In this document: one piece after another, positions 1-6,241 of the stretch | Layout of the letters: each line of letters opens with the position of its first letter | How positions within the stretch are numbered: position 1 is the stretch's first letter | Assembly (NCBI GenBank): GCA_019136325.1 | Contig: JAGVUJ010000370.1 | Coordinates: forward strand, 1-7,799 | DNA: 7,799 bases | Direction of reading: 5' to 3' | Source: Deltaproteobacteria bacterium | GTDB lineage: Bacteria > Desulfobacterota > Syntrophia > Syntrophales > Smithellaceae | The notes under the pieces: generated by a model | What the model saw: only the letters and a program-made list of their open reading frames with translations | The model's database searches: none | Told to the model about the DNA's origin: nothing | Program-made: the position numbers and the translations under genes

Positions 1-571
1 AGACGACCAGATTTTTCTTTTCAATTTCTTCCAGAACAGCGAGGTCTGCCGGAATGAACTTGCCTTCGCCGTGGCGCACGGGATAATAGACCACATCGAG
101 GCCGCGCGAAAACACGCAGGGGCTCTGGTCGTTGGCCTTCAGATACACCCAACGGTCTTCAAAGCGGCCCGAGTCATTGAACGTAAGCGTCGTGGATTGC
201 TGAGTGTAGTTGCCCCCCAGCGCCGGCAGCAGTCCCAGCTTCACCATCAGCTGAAATCCGTTACAGACGCCCAGAATGAGGCCGCCTGCATGGATGAATT
301 TGAGCAGTTCTTCGATAAGCATCTCGCTGGCGTCGGCAATCGGCGCGTGCAAAAAACGGTTGGCGCCGGCCTTGGCCGACCCCAGATCGTCTCCGTCTAA
401 AAACCCGCCGGGGAGATTCAGAAAATTGTAGTCGGCCAGACGTTTTTCACCGTAGAGAATTTGACTGATATGCACAATGTCGTAACGGTCCGCGCCTGCA
501 AGCTTGCAGGCGTGCGCCATTTCCATTTCGCAGTTGGTGCCGTTGCCGGTCAGGATGATCGCTTTGTGAGT
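1..571 (-). CDS. purQ: Phosphoribosylformylglycinamidine synthase, glutaminase subunit PurQ (partial at both ends)
   Basis: PurQ is the class-I glutamine amidotransferase that supplies ammonia to PurL for conversion of FGAR to FGAM in cytosolic de novo purine synthesis. Read on the minus strand, the frame is open from about 571 to the left edge and shows in order the N-terminal TGNGTNCE block (527-550), LNLPGGFLDGDDLGSAKAG, the nucleophile elbow GVCNGFQ with Cys at 263-265, and VRHGEGKF with the catalytic His at 71-73 and Glu at 65-67. The catalytic triad is therefore complete. About 190 residues are visible; the C-terminal part lies beyond position 1. Upstream of the Lys-Ala-Ile-Ile-Leu strand the frame runs into the neighbouring gene, with no ATG, GTG or TTG before the homology begins. 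The first in-frame ATG, at 524-526, would remove the conserved TGNGTNCE block. The gene has thus lost its extreme 5' end and is probably a fragment unless the contig is chimeric here. Family assignment is firm; functionality is doubtful. Confidence 0.88.
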
Positions 572-2220
572 GGTGCAACGACGGAATCGCCTCCACCTTA
601 GACTCCAAAAACCAGCAAACAGTCCTGGAGCTGCCCGGGGTTAAAGACCAGATTGACAAGGCAGGGTATATTCACGTTTCCGACGCAGAAACATTGCAAC
701 CCGGTGCCATACCGGACAAGGACTCCCTGAAAGACAAACAAATCCAATCCTTAATCATTGTCGCATTGACCGGCACAGATAATGTTATCGGGTATATTTT
801 CTTTGAGGCAATACAAAGTCCCCGGAAGTGGGATCAAGACCACCGGGAGATCATTCAGGTCTTGGGAAATCTTTTATCGGATGCCTTGCGCCAGGTGGAA
901 GCCGAAAAAGCAATCAACTATATGGCTTACTATGATGCGTTGACCGCATTGCCGAATCGCGCGCTTTTGACGGATCGCCTGAAACAGGCCATCAGTCTGG
1001 CCATGCGCACTGAAAAGCTCATCAGCATCATCTTTATCGACGTTGATTCTTTCAAGTCCGTTAACGATACGATGGGACATGACGGGGGAGACGCCATGCT
1101 CATGCAGATCGCGGAAAGGCTGTCGGCATGTGTGCGCCAATATGATAGTGTCGCGCGTTTCGGCGGAGATGAATTTCTCGTGATGCTTCAGCAGATCCCC
1201 GATATTAAATACATCGGAGAATCCGCAAACAAAATCATGAGCGTTTTTAATGAGCCCATCACCATCAAAGGCCAGGAGTTTTTTATCACCGCCAGCGCGG
1301 GAGTCGCCGTATTTCCATTCGATGGTGAAGACGCGGACGAACTCATTAAAAACGCGGACATGGCCATGTATGCCGCCAAAAGCACGGGAAAAAACAAAGT
1401 CACCTTTTGTTCCGCCGAAATGAAAAAGGAAGTTTTAGACAACATGGAACTCACCAACAGCCTGTACCGGGCTGTGGGAAGAAACGAACTGTTTTTACTT
1501 TATCAGCCCCAGGTCAATCCTGATACCATTGAAATCATCGGGTTGGAAGCCCTGATCCGCTGGCGGCATCCCGTGAAAGGAATCATACCGCCGACAAAGT
1601 TTATTCCCATAGCGGAAAAAACAAGTCTGATTCATTCCATTGGCGAGTGGGTGCTGATGACAGCGTGCCGCCAGAACATGGAGTGGCAGAATCAGGGCCT
1701 CAAACCAACGAGGATTGCCGTCAATCTTTCAGTAAAACAGTTCCATAGTCCAAATATCGTCAATGTTGTCGACAGGGTGTTACGCGAAACGAAACTGATG
1801 CCCTGTTACCTGGAGCTGGAAGTAACAGAAAGCCTGGGGACACACGACAAGGACTACGTGATCAACACGATGAACAAACTCAAAGCGCTGGGGCTGTCTC
1901 TCTCGATTGACGATTTCGGAACCGATTATTCCTCGCTGGGCCGCCTGAAAGACCTGCCGGTTGACCGGATTAAAATTGACATGCAGTTCATCCGCGGAAT
2001 CGCCAAGAACGCCAAGGATGAAGGAATCATCAAAATCATTTTACAGCTTGGGAAAACGCTTGGCCTGCATGTCGTGGCTGAAGGAGTGGAAACCCAGCAG
2101 CAGCTGGCCTTTCTCAAAGACAATTTATGTTTCGAAATTCAGGGATTCTACTTCCACAAACCAGTGGTTGCAGAGGATATAGTGCCCATCTTGCGTAGGC
2201 AAGAAAAAGGCAACCACTGA
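559..2220 (+). CDS. GAF-GGDEF-EAL cyclic-di-GMP signalling protein, 5'-truncated
   Basis: This is a cytoplasmic cyclic-di-GMP turnover protein. The frame is open from 559, and sequence resembling the middle of a GAF sensor domain is readable from about 568 (Glu-Trp-Cys, a motif of one common GAF type) to about 890. A GGDEF diguanylate cyclase domain follows, with an intact RFGGDEF active site (GGDEF at 1162-1176) and an RxxD product-inhibition site (RQYD) just before it. Then comes an EAL phosphodiesterase domain with intact EAL (1546-1554), the ELEVTES glutamate, DDFGT, KIDMQFI and EGVET motifs. Both catalytic domains look complete, so the protein could make and/or degrade c-di-GMP. The N-terminal half of the GAF domain and anything before it is missing, because the frame meets the inverted purQ fragment at about 566-574. 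The only usable start before the GGDEF domain is a TTG at 694 without a convincing ribosome binding site; starting there would cut the GAF domain further. I treat it as a truncated gene with intact catalytic domains. Confidence 0.88.
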   Translation, partial: SLCEWCNDGIASTLDSKNQQTVLELPGVKDQIDKAGYIHVSDAETLQPGAIPDKDSLKDKQIQSLIIVALTGTDNVIGYIFFEAIQSPRKWDQDHREIIQVLGNLLSDALRQVEAEKAINYMAYYDALTALPNRALLTDRLKQAISLAMRTEKLISIIFIDVDSFKSVNDTMGHDGGDAMLMQIAERLSACVRQYDSVARFGGDEFLVMLQQIPDIKYIGESANKIMSVFNEPITIKGQEFFITASAGVAVFPFDGEDADELIKNADMAMYAAKSTGKNKVTFCSAEMKKEVLDNMELTNSLYRAVGRNELFLLYQPQVNPDTIEIIGLEALIRWRHPVKGIIPPTKFIPIAEKTSLIHSIGEWVLMTACRQNMEWQNQGLKPTRIAVNLSVKQFHSPNIVNVVDRVLRETKLMPCYLELEVTESLGTHDKDYVINTMNKLKALGLSLSIDDFGTDYSSLGRLKDLPVDRIKIDMQFIRGIAKNAKDEGIIKIILQLGKTLGLHVVAEGVETQQQLAFLKDNLCFEIQGFYFHKPVVAEDIVPILRRQEKGNH

Positions 2221-2336
2221 TTTCATTCATTAAAAGCTGTCATATGAAAAAAGAATTGGGCAAAAATAAAAGGGGGCGGTTCTGCTTTAATCACAACTAA
2301 CTATTGAACTTGCAACATCAAATTTTCCGCTTTTTT

Positions 2337-2343
2337 AAGGAGG
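2337..2343 (+). promoter_or_regulatory. Strong Shine-Dalgarno site
   Basis: AAGGAGG lies 8 nt before the ATG at 2352. It decides the start of the following gene in favour of 2352 over the alternative upstream start at 2304, and the resulting N-terminus is a good signal peptide. Confidence 0.85.
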
Positions 2344-2351
2344 ATAAACCC

Positions 2352-3461
2352 ATGAAAAAATTAGTGGTATCTATTCTGATTCTGACCTGCGTGATAGTGT
2401 GCGGGCCATGGAAAACACTCAGCGCCTGTTCCGTTTTCAGCGTAACTGCCAAGGATAAAACCATTATCAGTGGACGAACCATGGAATTCGGTTACGATAT
2501 GGGTTATGCCGTGATTGTGGTGCCGCGCGGAAAAAGTTTCGTCAGTCCCGCGCCCGATGGTGTTGTCCCCGTAAAATGGATCACCAAGTACGGGTACGTC
2601 GCCATAAACTCTCTGGGAAAAGAAGACGGTATCAGTGACGGCTTGAATGAAGCAGGCTTGTCTTTCAGCCTTCTTTGGTATGACGCTGACATGCAATGGC
2701 AAAGCGTCCCTACCAAAGACAAATCGCCGGCGCTGGCCAATATCGTTTTCGGCTCCTGGATTCTGGGAAATTTCGGCAGCGTTAAAGAAGCGGTGCAAGC
2801 CATTAACAAAGTAAAAGTTTTTGGACACAAAAATCCGGAATTGGGAGGCATGGTGCTTCCCGGCCATTTCATTTTACACGACGCATCCGGCGACTGCGCC
2901 GTTATCGAATACGAACAGGGTAATGTGCATATTTACGACAACCCCCTGGGGATCATGACCAACGCGCCGAATTTTCCCTGGATGCTCACAAATCTGCGCA
3001 ATTATGTCGGCATGAAAAACGATCAGACACCGCCCGCCGTCTTCGGCGGCAAGGCTTATACCGCCACCGGCCACGGCGCAAGCTTGTTCGGCCTGCCGGG
3101 TGATTTGACACCCCCTTCCCGCTTTGTCCGGATGGCCGTCACGCTTCGATTTGCCGACCAGCAGGAAAATGCCGAAGGCCTGCTGAATCTTGCTCAACAC
3201 ATCGTCAGCTCATTGCATATCGTCCGGGGCATGGCGGTGGACCGAGATGCGAAAGGCAACATTACCGCCAGCGAAACGACCCAGTGGTCCAGTTTCCGTG
3301 ATCTGACCAACCGCGTGTATTATTACCGCACCTACGACAATTTCAACCTCAGGAAAATCGACCTCAAAAAAATCAACTTTCAGACAAACCGAATCAGAAC
3401 TATCCCGATGTTTACCGACCGGGAAATTATTGTAGATATCACGGACCGGACAGGACGATAA
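2352..3461 (+). CDS. Exported choloylglycine hydrolase / penicillin V acylase-type Ntn-hydrolase
   Basis: A 369-residue member of the linear-amide C-N hydrolase (bile salt hydrolase, penicillin V acylase) superfamily. These enzymes use an N-terminal cysteine freed by processing to cleave non-peptide amide bonds in conjugated bile salts, penicillin V or N-acyl homoserine lactones; the substrate here cannot be told from sequence. The start at 2352 gives Met-Lys-Lys, a hydrophobic stretch (about residues 4-18) and a cleavage-like Leu-Ser-Ala before Cys26, so signal-peptide removal would directly expose the nucleophile, implying a periplasmic or secreted enzyme. Matching family positions are Arg42 in GRTMEF, Asn99 in DGLNEAGL, Asn204 in TNAPNF and Arg257 in SRFVRM. 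Glu45 stands where many members have Asp. Length is usual for the exported Gram-negative branch. The gene seems complete and has its own ribosome binding site. Its stop overlaps an ATG (TAATGA) that opens a seven-codon reading frame in phase with the deacetylase remnant behind it. Confidence 0.88.
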   Translation: MKKLVVSILILTCVIVCGPWKTLSACSVFSVTAKDKTIISGRTMEFGYDMGYAVIVVPRGKSFVSPAPDGVVPVKWITKYGYVAINSLGKEDGISDGLNEAGLSFSLLWYDADMQWQSVPTKDKSPALANIVFGSWILGNFGSVKEAVQAINKVKVFGHKNPELGGMVLPGHFILHDASGDCAVIEYEQGNVHIYDNPLGIMTNAPNFPWMLTNLRNYVGMKNDQTPPAVFGGKAYTATGHGASLFGLPGDLTPPSRFVRMAVTLRFADQQENAEGLLNLAQHIVSSLHIVRGMAVDRDAKGNITASETTQWSSFRDLTNRVYYYRTYDNFNLRKIDLKKINFQTNRIRTIPMFTDREIIVDITDRTGR

Positions 3462-3484
3462 TGAACGATTTTTTGAAAATGTAG

Positions 3485-3709
3485 CGCCGACACACCGACA
3501 TGATTGCCGCTTCCGCCGGATTCGACAATCACGAAGCCGACTGGGGCGGCCTATTAAAAACCGAGGATTATACTTTTATGGGCAAACTGATGCGAGAAAC
3601 CGCCCAGCGCAACCACGGTGGCTGCTTCGGCATTTTAGAGGGAGGCTATAACCACAGCATATTGGGGAAAAATGTGCTGGCGTTTGTTGAGGGATTAGAA
3701 GAAAAATAA
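3485..3709 (+). pseudogene. Histone deacetylase-family amidohydrolase, C-terminal remnant
   Basis: About 70 residues match the C-terminus of HDAC-like / acetylpolyamine amidohydrolase proteins, which are normally 300-plus residues. Readable motifs are IAASAGFDNH, whose Asp is one of the zinc ligands in the family; WGGLL with the following TEDY; and CFGILEGGYNHS, whose Tyr corresponds to the catalytic tyrosine. The HH dyad and the DxH zinc ligands, which lie upstream in the family, are absent. Reading the same frame backwards, a TAG at 3482-3484 interrupts it, preceded by the short frame MNDFLKM starting at 3461 on the stop codon of the hydrolase gene. Only the extreme 3' end of an ancestral gene survives. 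A start at the ATG at 3500 would give 69 residues but no functional fold. There is no ribosome binding site there, so expression is unlikely. Confidence 0.75.
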
Positions 3710-3723
3710 TTGCAGTGAATTGT

Positions 3724-3749
3724 GATATTATAAGGATCGGCATAATATC
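3724..3749. repeat. AT-rich inverted repeat after the deacetylase remnant
   Basis: GATATTAT (3724-3731) and ATAATATC (3742-3749) are perfect 8-bp inverted copies separated by 10 nt. The stem is AT-only apart from its outer pair and no T-run follows, so it is a poor intrinsic terminator. It could be a protein-binding site or chance in AT-rich sequence. Confidence 0.4.
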
Positions 3750-3772
3750 CAAAATAAAGACAAACAAAAACA

Positions 3773-3801
3773 TTGATTCTTGTTTAATATTAAGCTATTA
3801 A
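3773..3801 (+). promoter_or_regulatory. Possible sigma-70-like promoter for the cassettes
   Basis: TTGATT (3773-3778) and TATTAA (3796-3801) are separated by 17 bp in the AT-rich leader, pointing at the cassette genes. Each box matches four of six consensus bases, which is easy to reach by chance in such AT-rich DNA. Cassettes usually lack their own promoter, so some promoter left of 3888 is expected. Confidence 0.3.
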
Positions 3802-3835
3802 GTTCAAAATCATAGATTTTTTAGAGGGGTGTTAG

Positions 3836-3853
3836 GCCGACAGTGCTGTCGGC
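3836..3853. repeat. Perfect GC-rich palindrome in the cassette leader
   Basis: GCCGACAG and CTGTCGGC flank a central TG, giving an 18-nt palindrome-like hairpin of 8 bp. It stands out against AT-rich surroundings and sits 35 bp before the first cassette boundary. No U-tract follows, so it is not a standard terminator. It may be part of the ancestral recombination site, an operator, or a folded leader element. A competing pairing, GTGCT (3843-3847) with AGCAC (3866-3870), overlaps its right half. Confidence 0.6.
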
Positions 3854-3887
3854 GTTTGCAGTATTAGCACCGATCCATATAAACATT

Positions 3888-3894
3888 GTTGTGC
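3888..3894 (+). other. Left cassette boundary, R'-type recombination core GTTGTGC
   Basis: GTTGTGC fits the GTTRRRY recombination core loosely, but is the exact reverse complement of GCACAAC at 5600-5606, the R'' box of the attC ending this cassette. Such matching between a cassette's first bases and its own attC R'' is expected because they form one attC in the circular cassette. Integrase cleavage would fall between G3888 and T3889. No recognisable attI or complete upstream attC hairpin is seen to the left. Confidence 0.65.
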
Positions 3895-3903
3895 AGGGAT
3901 TAC

Positions 3904-3936
3904 ATGAATATGAAAGGGAAGAATCATGTCTTTTAA
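3904..3936 (+). other. Ten-codon leader reading frame overlapping the ATPase start
   Basis: ATG at 3904 opens a frame of ten codons plus TAA ending at 3936, overlapping the first codons of the ATPase gene in another phase. The sequence AAAGGGAAG inside it can serve as the ribosome binding site for the ATG at 3926. By analogy with the known translated leader ORF-11 of the class 1 integron attI1 site, it could feed ribosomes to the cassette gene; this is inference only. Confidence 0.3.
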
Positions 3937-5596
3937 TACCATAGGCGATGCGGTGAAAAGTCAATCACGTGAGGTGAAACCGGCAGTAAGTGAAGTTGCT
4001 ATTTTCAAACACCTGATAAAAGAAAGAGTTCATGCTCTAGATTTGATTCGTGAACTGCTCTCAAATGCTGGCGCTGAACAAGTAGGCGCAAAGAGAATAG
4101 AAATAAGTTACACACAAGATAAGGATGGCCATATTTTTGAAATAGTGGATGATGGTTGTGGCATGAATTATACCAGCAATGACTCAATACCTGGTCGACT
4201 AGATAGATTTTTAGGATTAGGCCTGTCTGGCATTATTGGTCTTGATGCAGATGAGTTTTCTTGGAAAGGCCTTGGCTCAAAACTATCATATCAATCCCGT
4301 AAAGTTGAAATAGAGACTTGCGCTGGTGATCCGCATGGTCTTTACGTTGTCCTGGTTAATGAACCTTGGGAATCTCTAAATAATAACAAAGTACCTCGTC
4401 CCCGAATAAACGAACATCCCTCTTCACACAAGGGAACAAAAATTAAAGTTACTGGACATCCTCCACATCGTAAGGAGGCCCCGTTCACTTTTGATCAACT
4501 TAAAAACTATTTGCTTCACAGAACTTTTGCTGGATACACATCAAAGCGTAAATATGAACCCGAAATATTATTATCCGTTCTTGGACGTACCGAAATTATC
4601 CCTTTTGGATTTCCTGAGTTTAAAAGCATTGACTTTGATAGTTTCGAACACGAAGGCGTGAAGCTTGACGTTGCAACACAAACACTTTTTATAAACGTTA
4701 CCCCTAAAAGTTCAAAGTCAATGCGTGTTAGATTAAAAGGCTTTGTGACGTGGAATGCATCTCATTATGATCTTTCCAAAAACAATTTGAATACAGGCCT
4801 TATACTATCTGTTAAAGGAATACCCTATTTTACATTGAATATGGAAGAGTATGGAGCCACATCAATCCGAACGGCGCGACCCGGTGAAGAAAGAACTTGC
4901 CTTGTTGTGGAATGTGATGGAATCCAAGACGAAATGAATATTTCAAGAAGTGCCCTTGTTGATTCTGCGAATACAGTAGAACTTAAAAAAATTGTCACGG
5001 AATTGTTTCAGCGCGTTGAATCATCAGATGTATATCTTTCTTTTAGAACTTTGCCGGAACGGAATAAGGTTGAGAAGCAAGGAGGCATTCTGGCGGAAGA
5101 GAAGCGCAAAATAGAGCAACCGGATCAAAATTGGGTTGTTTATGAAAAAGCATCGGATGTCTATACCATACTAATCCGTGAACCGCAGAATGAACAGGAG
5201 GTCAATGCTTTAATATGGAAATTAGAAGCTCTTGGTGCTCTTCCTTTTGAGAATTTTAATACTTTAGCATACATCGGTGCATCAAAAGGGCCAGATCTTC
5301 TAGCCAATTTTCAGGAAGATAAAGCAAGTGAACCATTTAGAGCGACAATAATTGAAATAGAAAATAACTTTTACAATTACAAAACACACGGACACACACC
5401 AACTCAATATCCCAAAGTGCTTTGTTGGGATATTCCCGCTAGCGGAAGAAAAGCAAAAATAAATAAAACTCAAAAACCTTACAAATTCACATTAAGCACA
5501 GATGAATACCAAGTTCACATATATGTCATTAAATATATGGATGGTATAAAAGTTCTTTCAAGAACTGATTTAGAAAAACGAGGTATAAAAATATAA
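3926..5596 (+). CDS. GHKL (Hsp90/MutL/MORC-like) ATPase with PD-(D/E)xK-like C-terminal domain
   Basis: A 556-residue soluble protein without signal peptide or membrane segments. The N-terminal ~180 residues show the Bergerat ATP-binding fold: the N-box around Glu43 and Asn47 (RELLSNAGAE), motif II DDGCGM (75-80, the DxGxG loop), a glycine-rich lid WKGLGSK (113-119) with Lys119, and GTKIKV (170-175) matching the conserved GT motif. The lid arrangement resembles MORC/Hsp90-type proteins more than histidine kinases. Residues ~180-370 probably form a transducer-like region, ending in an acid-basic linker (~375-400). The C-terminal ~150 residues contain PDLLANF (456-462), IIEIEN (475-480) and HGH followed by VLCW (488-501), suggestive of a PD-(D/E)xK nuclease core with Asp457, Glu477 and Glu479; the usual Lys is not evident. 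I infer ATP-gated DNA cleavage, plausibly in phage or plasmid defence. The start at 3926 has AAAGGGAAG upstream. The gene fills integron cassette 1. Exact family not recognised; nuclease call is tentative. Confidence 0.8.
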   Translation: MSFNTIGDAVKSQSREVKPAVSEVAIFKHLIKERVHALDLIRELLSNAGAEQVGAKRIEISYTQDKDGHIFEIVDDGCGMNYTSNDSIPGRLDRFLGLGLSGIIGLDADEFSWKGLGSKLSYQSRKVEIETCAGDPHGLYVVLVNEPWESLNNNKVPRPRINEHPSSHKGTKIKVTGHPPHRKEAPFTFDQLKNYLLHRTFAGYTSKRKYEPEILLSVLGRTEIIPFGFPEFKSIDFDSFEHEGVKLDVATQTLFINVTPKSSKSMRVRLKGFVTWNASHYDLSKNNLNTGLILSVKGIPYFTLNMEEYGATSIRTARPGEERTCLVVECDGIQDEMNISRSALVDSANTVELKKIVTELFQRVESSDVYLSFRTLPERNKVEKQGGILAEEKRKIEQPDQNWVVYEKASDVYTILIREPQNEQEVNALIWKLEALGALPFENFNTLAYIGASKGPDLLANFQEDKASEPFRATIIEIENNFYNYKTHGHTPTQYPKVLCWDIPASGRKAKINKTQKPYKFTLSTDEYQVHIYVIKYMDGIKVLSRTDLEKRGIKI

Positions 5597-5599
5597 AAA

Positions 5600-5654
5600 G
5601 CACAACCAATACATCCAGCCGATCGCTTCGCTCCGGCTGATGTTGTCGTTGGCC
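5600..5654 (+). other. attC recombination site of cassette 1
   Basis: The 55-bp imperfect hairpin contains R'' GCACAAC (5600-5606), L'' within CAGCCG (5616-5621), a short loop region GATCGCTTCGCTC, L' CGGCTG (5634-5639) and R' GTTGGCC (5648-5654). Outer arms pair beyond the boxes (ACATC with GATGT), leaving one unpaired C at 5616 next to AGCCG, like the extrahelical base that marks the strand recombined by IntI. R'' is the exact complement of GTTGTGC at 3888. The core closely resembles the second attC at 6196, which has a longer terminal stem. Confidence 0.85.
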
Positions 5655-6241
5655 TATGAATTATGAAGACAAATGATTTCATAGATACTATGCAGCGCAG
5701 AACAGGCGTGACGGCCGTTGGTCCTTCTGCATTGCGAGGGCAAGGGAAAGGCGTATTAAAAGCAACCCAATCGTATCTTGGAGCAATGGACTTATCAAGA
5801 ATTCCTTCATCAAATCAGGCTAAATATACAGCGTGGTTAGATCAGCATACAAACGCATTACTTGAAAAACTACCCATCCGCAATAAACCTTGGGGAGCGG
5901 CGCGAAAGGCCTTAAACCTATTTATGCGAGATACACTTTATAATCGTTATCTCAATGATTACTACAAAATTGATAGACTTGAATTTTTGTTGGAAGTACC
6001 TCTGGATAGTGCTGTAGCTAAAGGCCTCAAACATAATGTTGGGCATGGTCAATTACCGCAGTGGCCGGGGCTTAAAAATTTAAAACCAAATGTAAGCTCA
6101 ATTTTTCAAAAGTATGCAAGTGTGCATGCAAAGAATAAAAATATTTCACGTGTGCATCTTGATGTCTATCTATGGTTGGAAAACAGATAAGGAAAGGCCA
6201 ACCAGCCGATCGCCGCTTCGCGGCTCCGGCTTAGCTTTTCG
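5649..6241 (+). mobile_element. Integron gene cassette 2 (unknown-function cassette)
   Basis: Begins at TTGGCC just after the cleavage point of the preceding attC and ends at the G of the GTTATCT core. Its own attC R'' box GGCCAAC (6196-6202) is the exact reverse complement of GTTGGCC at 5648-5654, as expected for a genuine cassette. It contains one short gene filling almost the entire unit, with 14 nt before the start and 5 nt between its stop and R''. Confidence 0.8.
5663..6190 (+). CDS. Cassette-encoded protein of unknown function
   Basis: A 175-residue, basic, soluble protein that I do not recognise as a characterised family; no catalytic motif, signal peptide or membrane helix is visible. 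The N-terminal part carries a Gly/Ser-rich segment GPSALRGQGKG (about 20-30). The middle is probably helical, with WGAARKALNLFMRDTLYNRYL (about 77-97) rich in basic and aromatic residues, which could contact nucleic acid or a protein partner. A C-terminal segment is rich in Lys and His. The start at 5663 is preferred because the earlier ATG at 5656 leads to a six-codon frame ending at a TGA across the start. There is no clear ribosome binding site, which is common for cassette genes; translation may depend on the tiny upstream frame or read-in. It follows the ATPase cassette in the same direction and could be co-transcribed, but neighbouring cassettes are usually functionally independent. Confidence 0.75.
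   Translation: MKTNDFIDTMQRRTGVTAVGPSALRGQGKGVLKATQSYLGAMDLSRIPSSNQAKYTAWLDQHTNALLEKLPIRNKPWGAARKALNLFMRDTLYNRYLNDYYKIDRLEFLLEVPLDSAVAKGLKHNVGHGQLPQWPGLKNLKPNVSSIFQKYASVHAKNKNISRVHLDVYLWLENR

Larger units (their letters stand above)
3889..5648 (+). mobile_element. Integron gene cassette 1 (GHKL ATPase cassette)
   Basis: A single-gene unit bounded by GTTGTGC on the left and the attC cleavage point in GTTGGCC on the right. The gene nearly fills it: the stop codon ends 3 nt before the attC R'' box. Base composition is more AT-rich than the purQ, hydrolase and kup genes outside. Gene orientation relative to the attC site is the usual one. No integron integrase is present in the window, so mobilisation would need one elsewhere in the genome or in trans. 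Confidence 0.72.

Noticed and set aside
71..400. Plus-strand 109-codon frame over the purQ region
   Set aside because: It is the shadow of purQ; the minus-strand frame carries the complete glutaminase motifs.
447..659. Minus-strand 70-codon frame across the purQ/GAF junction
   Set aside because: It is out of frame with purQ and antisense to the GAF coding sequence, and shows no family similarity.
694..696. TTG at 694 as the natural start of the GGDEF-EAL gene
   Set aside because: GAF-domain similarity extends upstream to about 568 in the same frame and no good ribosome binding site precedes the TTG; the original start has been lost.
2361..2872. Long minus-strand frames of 122 and 168 codons inside the Ntn-hydrolase gene
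   Set aside because: They lie opposite a gene with clear family motifs and a strong ribosome binding site, and their translations show no recognisable domain.
3724..3749. Inverted repeat as an intrinsic terminator
   Set aside because: The stem is AT-rich and no T-run follows.
3831..3837. GTTAGGC as the left boundary of cassette 1
   Set aside because: It would need GCCTAAC as R'' in the attC at 5600, but the box there is GCACAAC, which exactly complements GTTGTGC at 3888 instead.
5615..5640. GC-rich hairpin after the ATPase gene as a Rho-independent terminator
   Set aside because: There is no T-run, and the R''/L''/L'/R' order with a cassette-matched R'' identifies it as attC.
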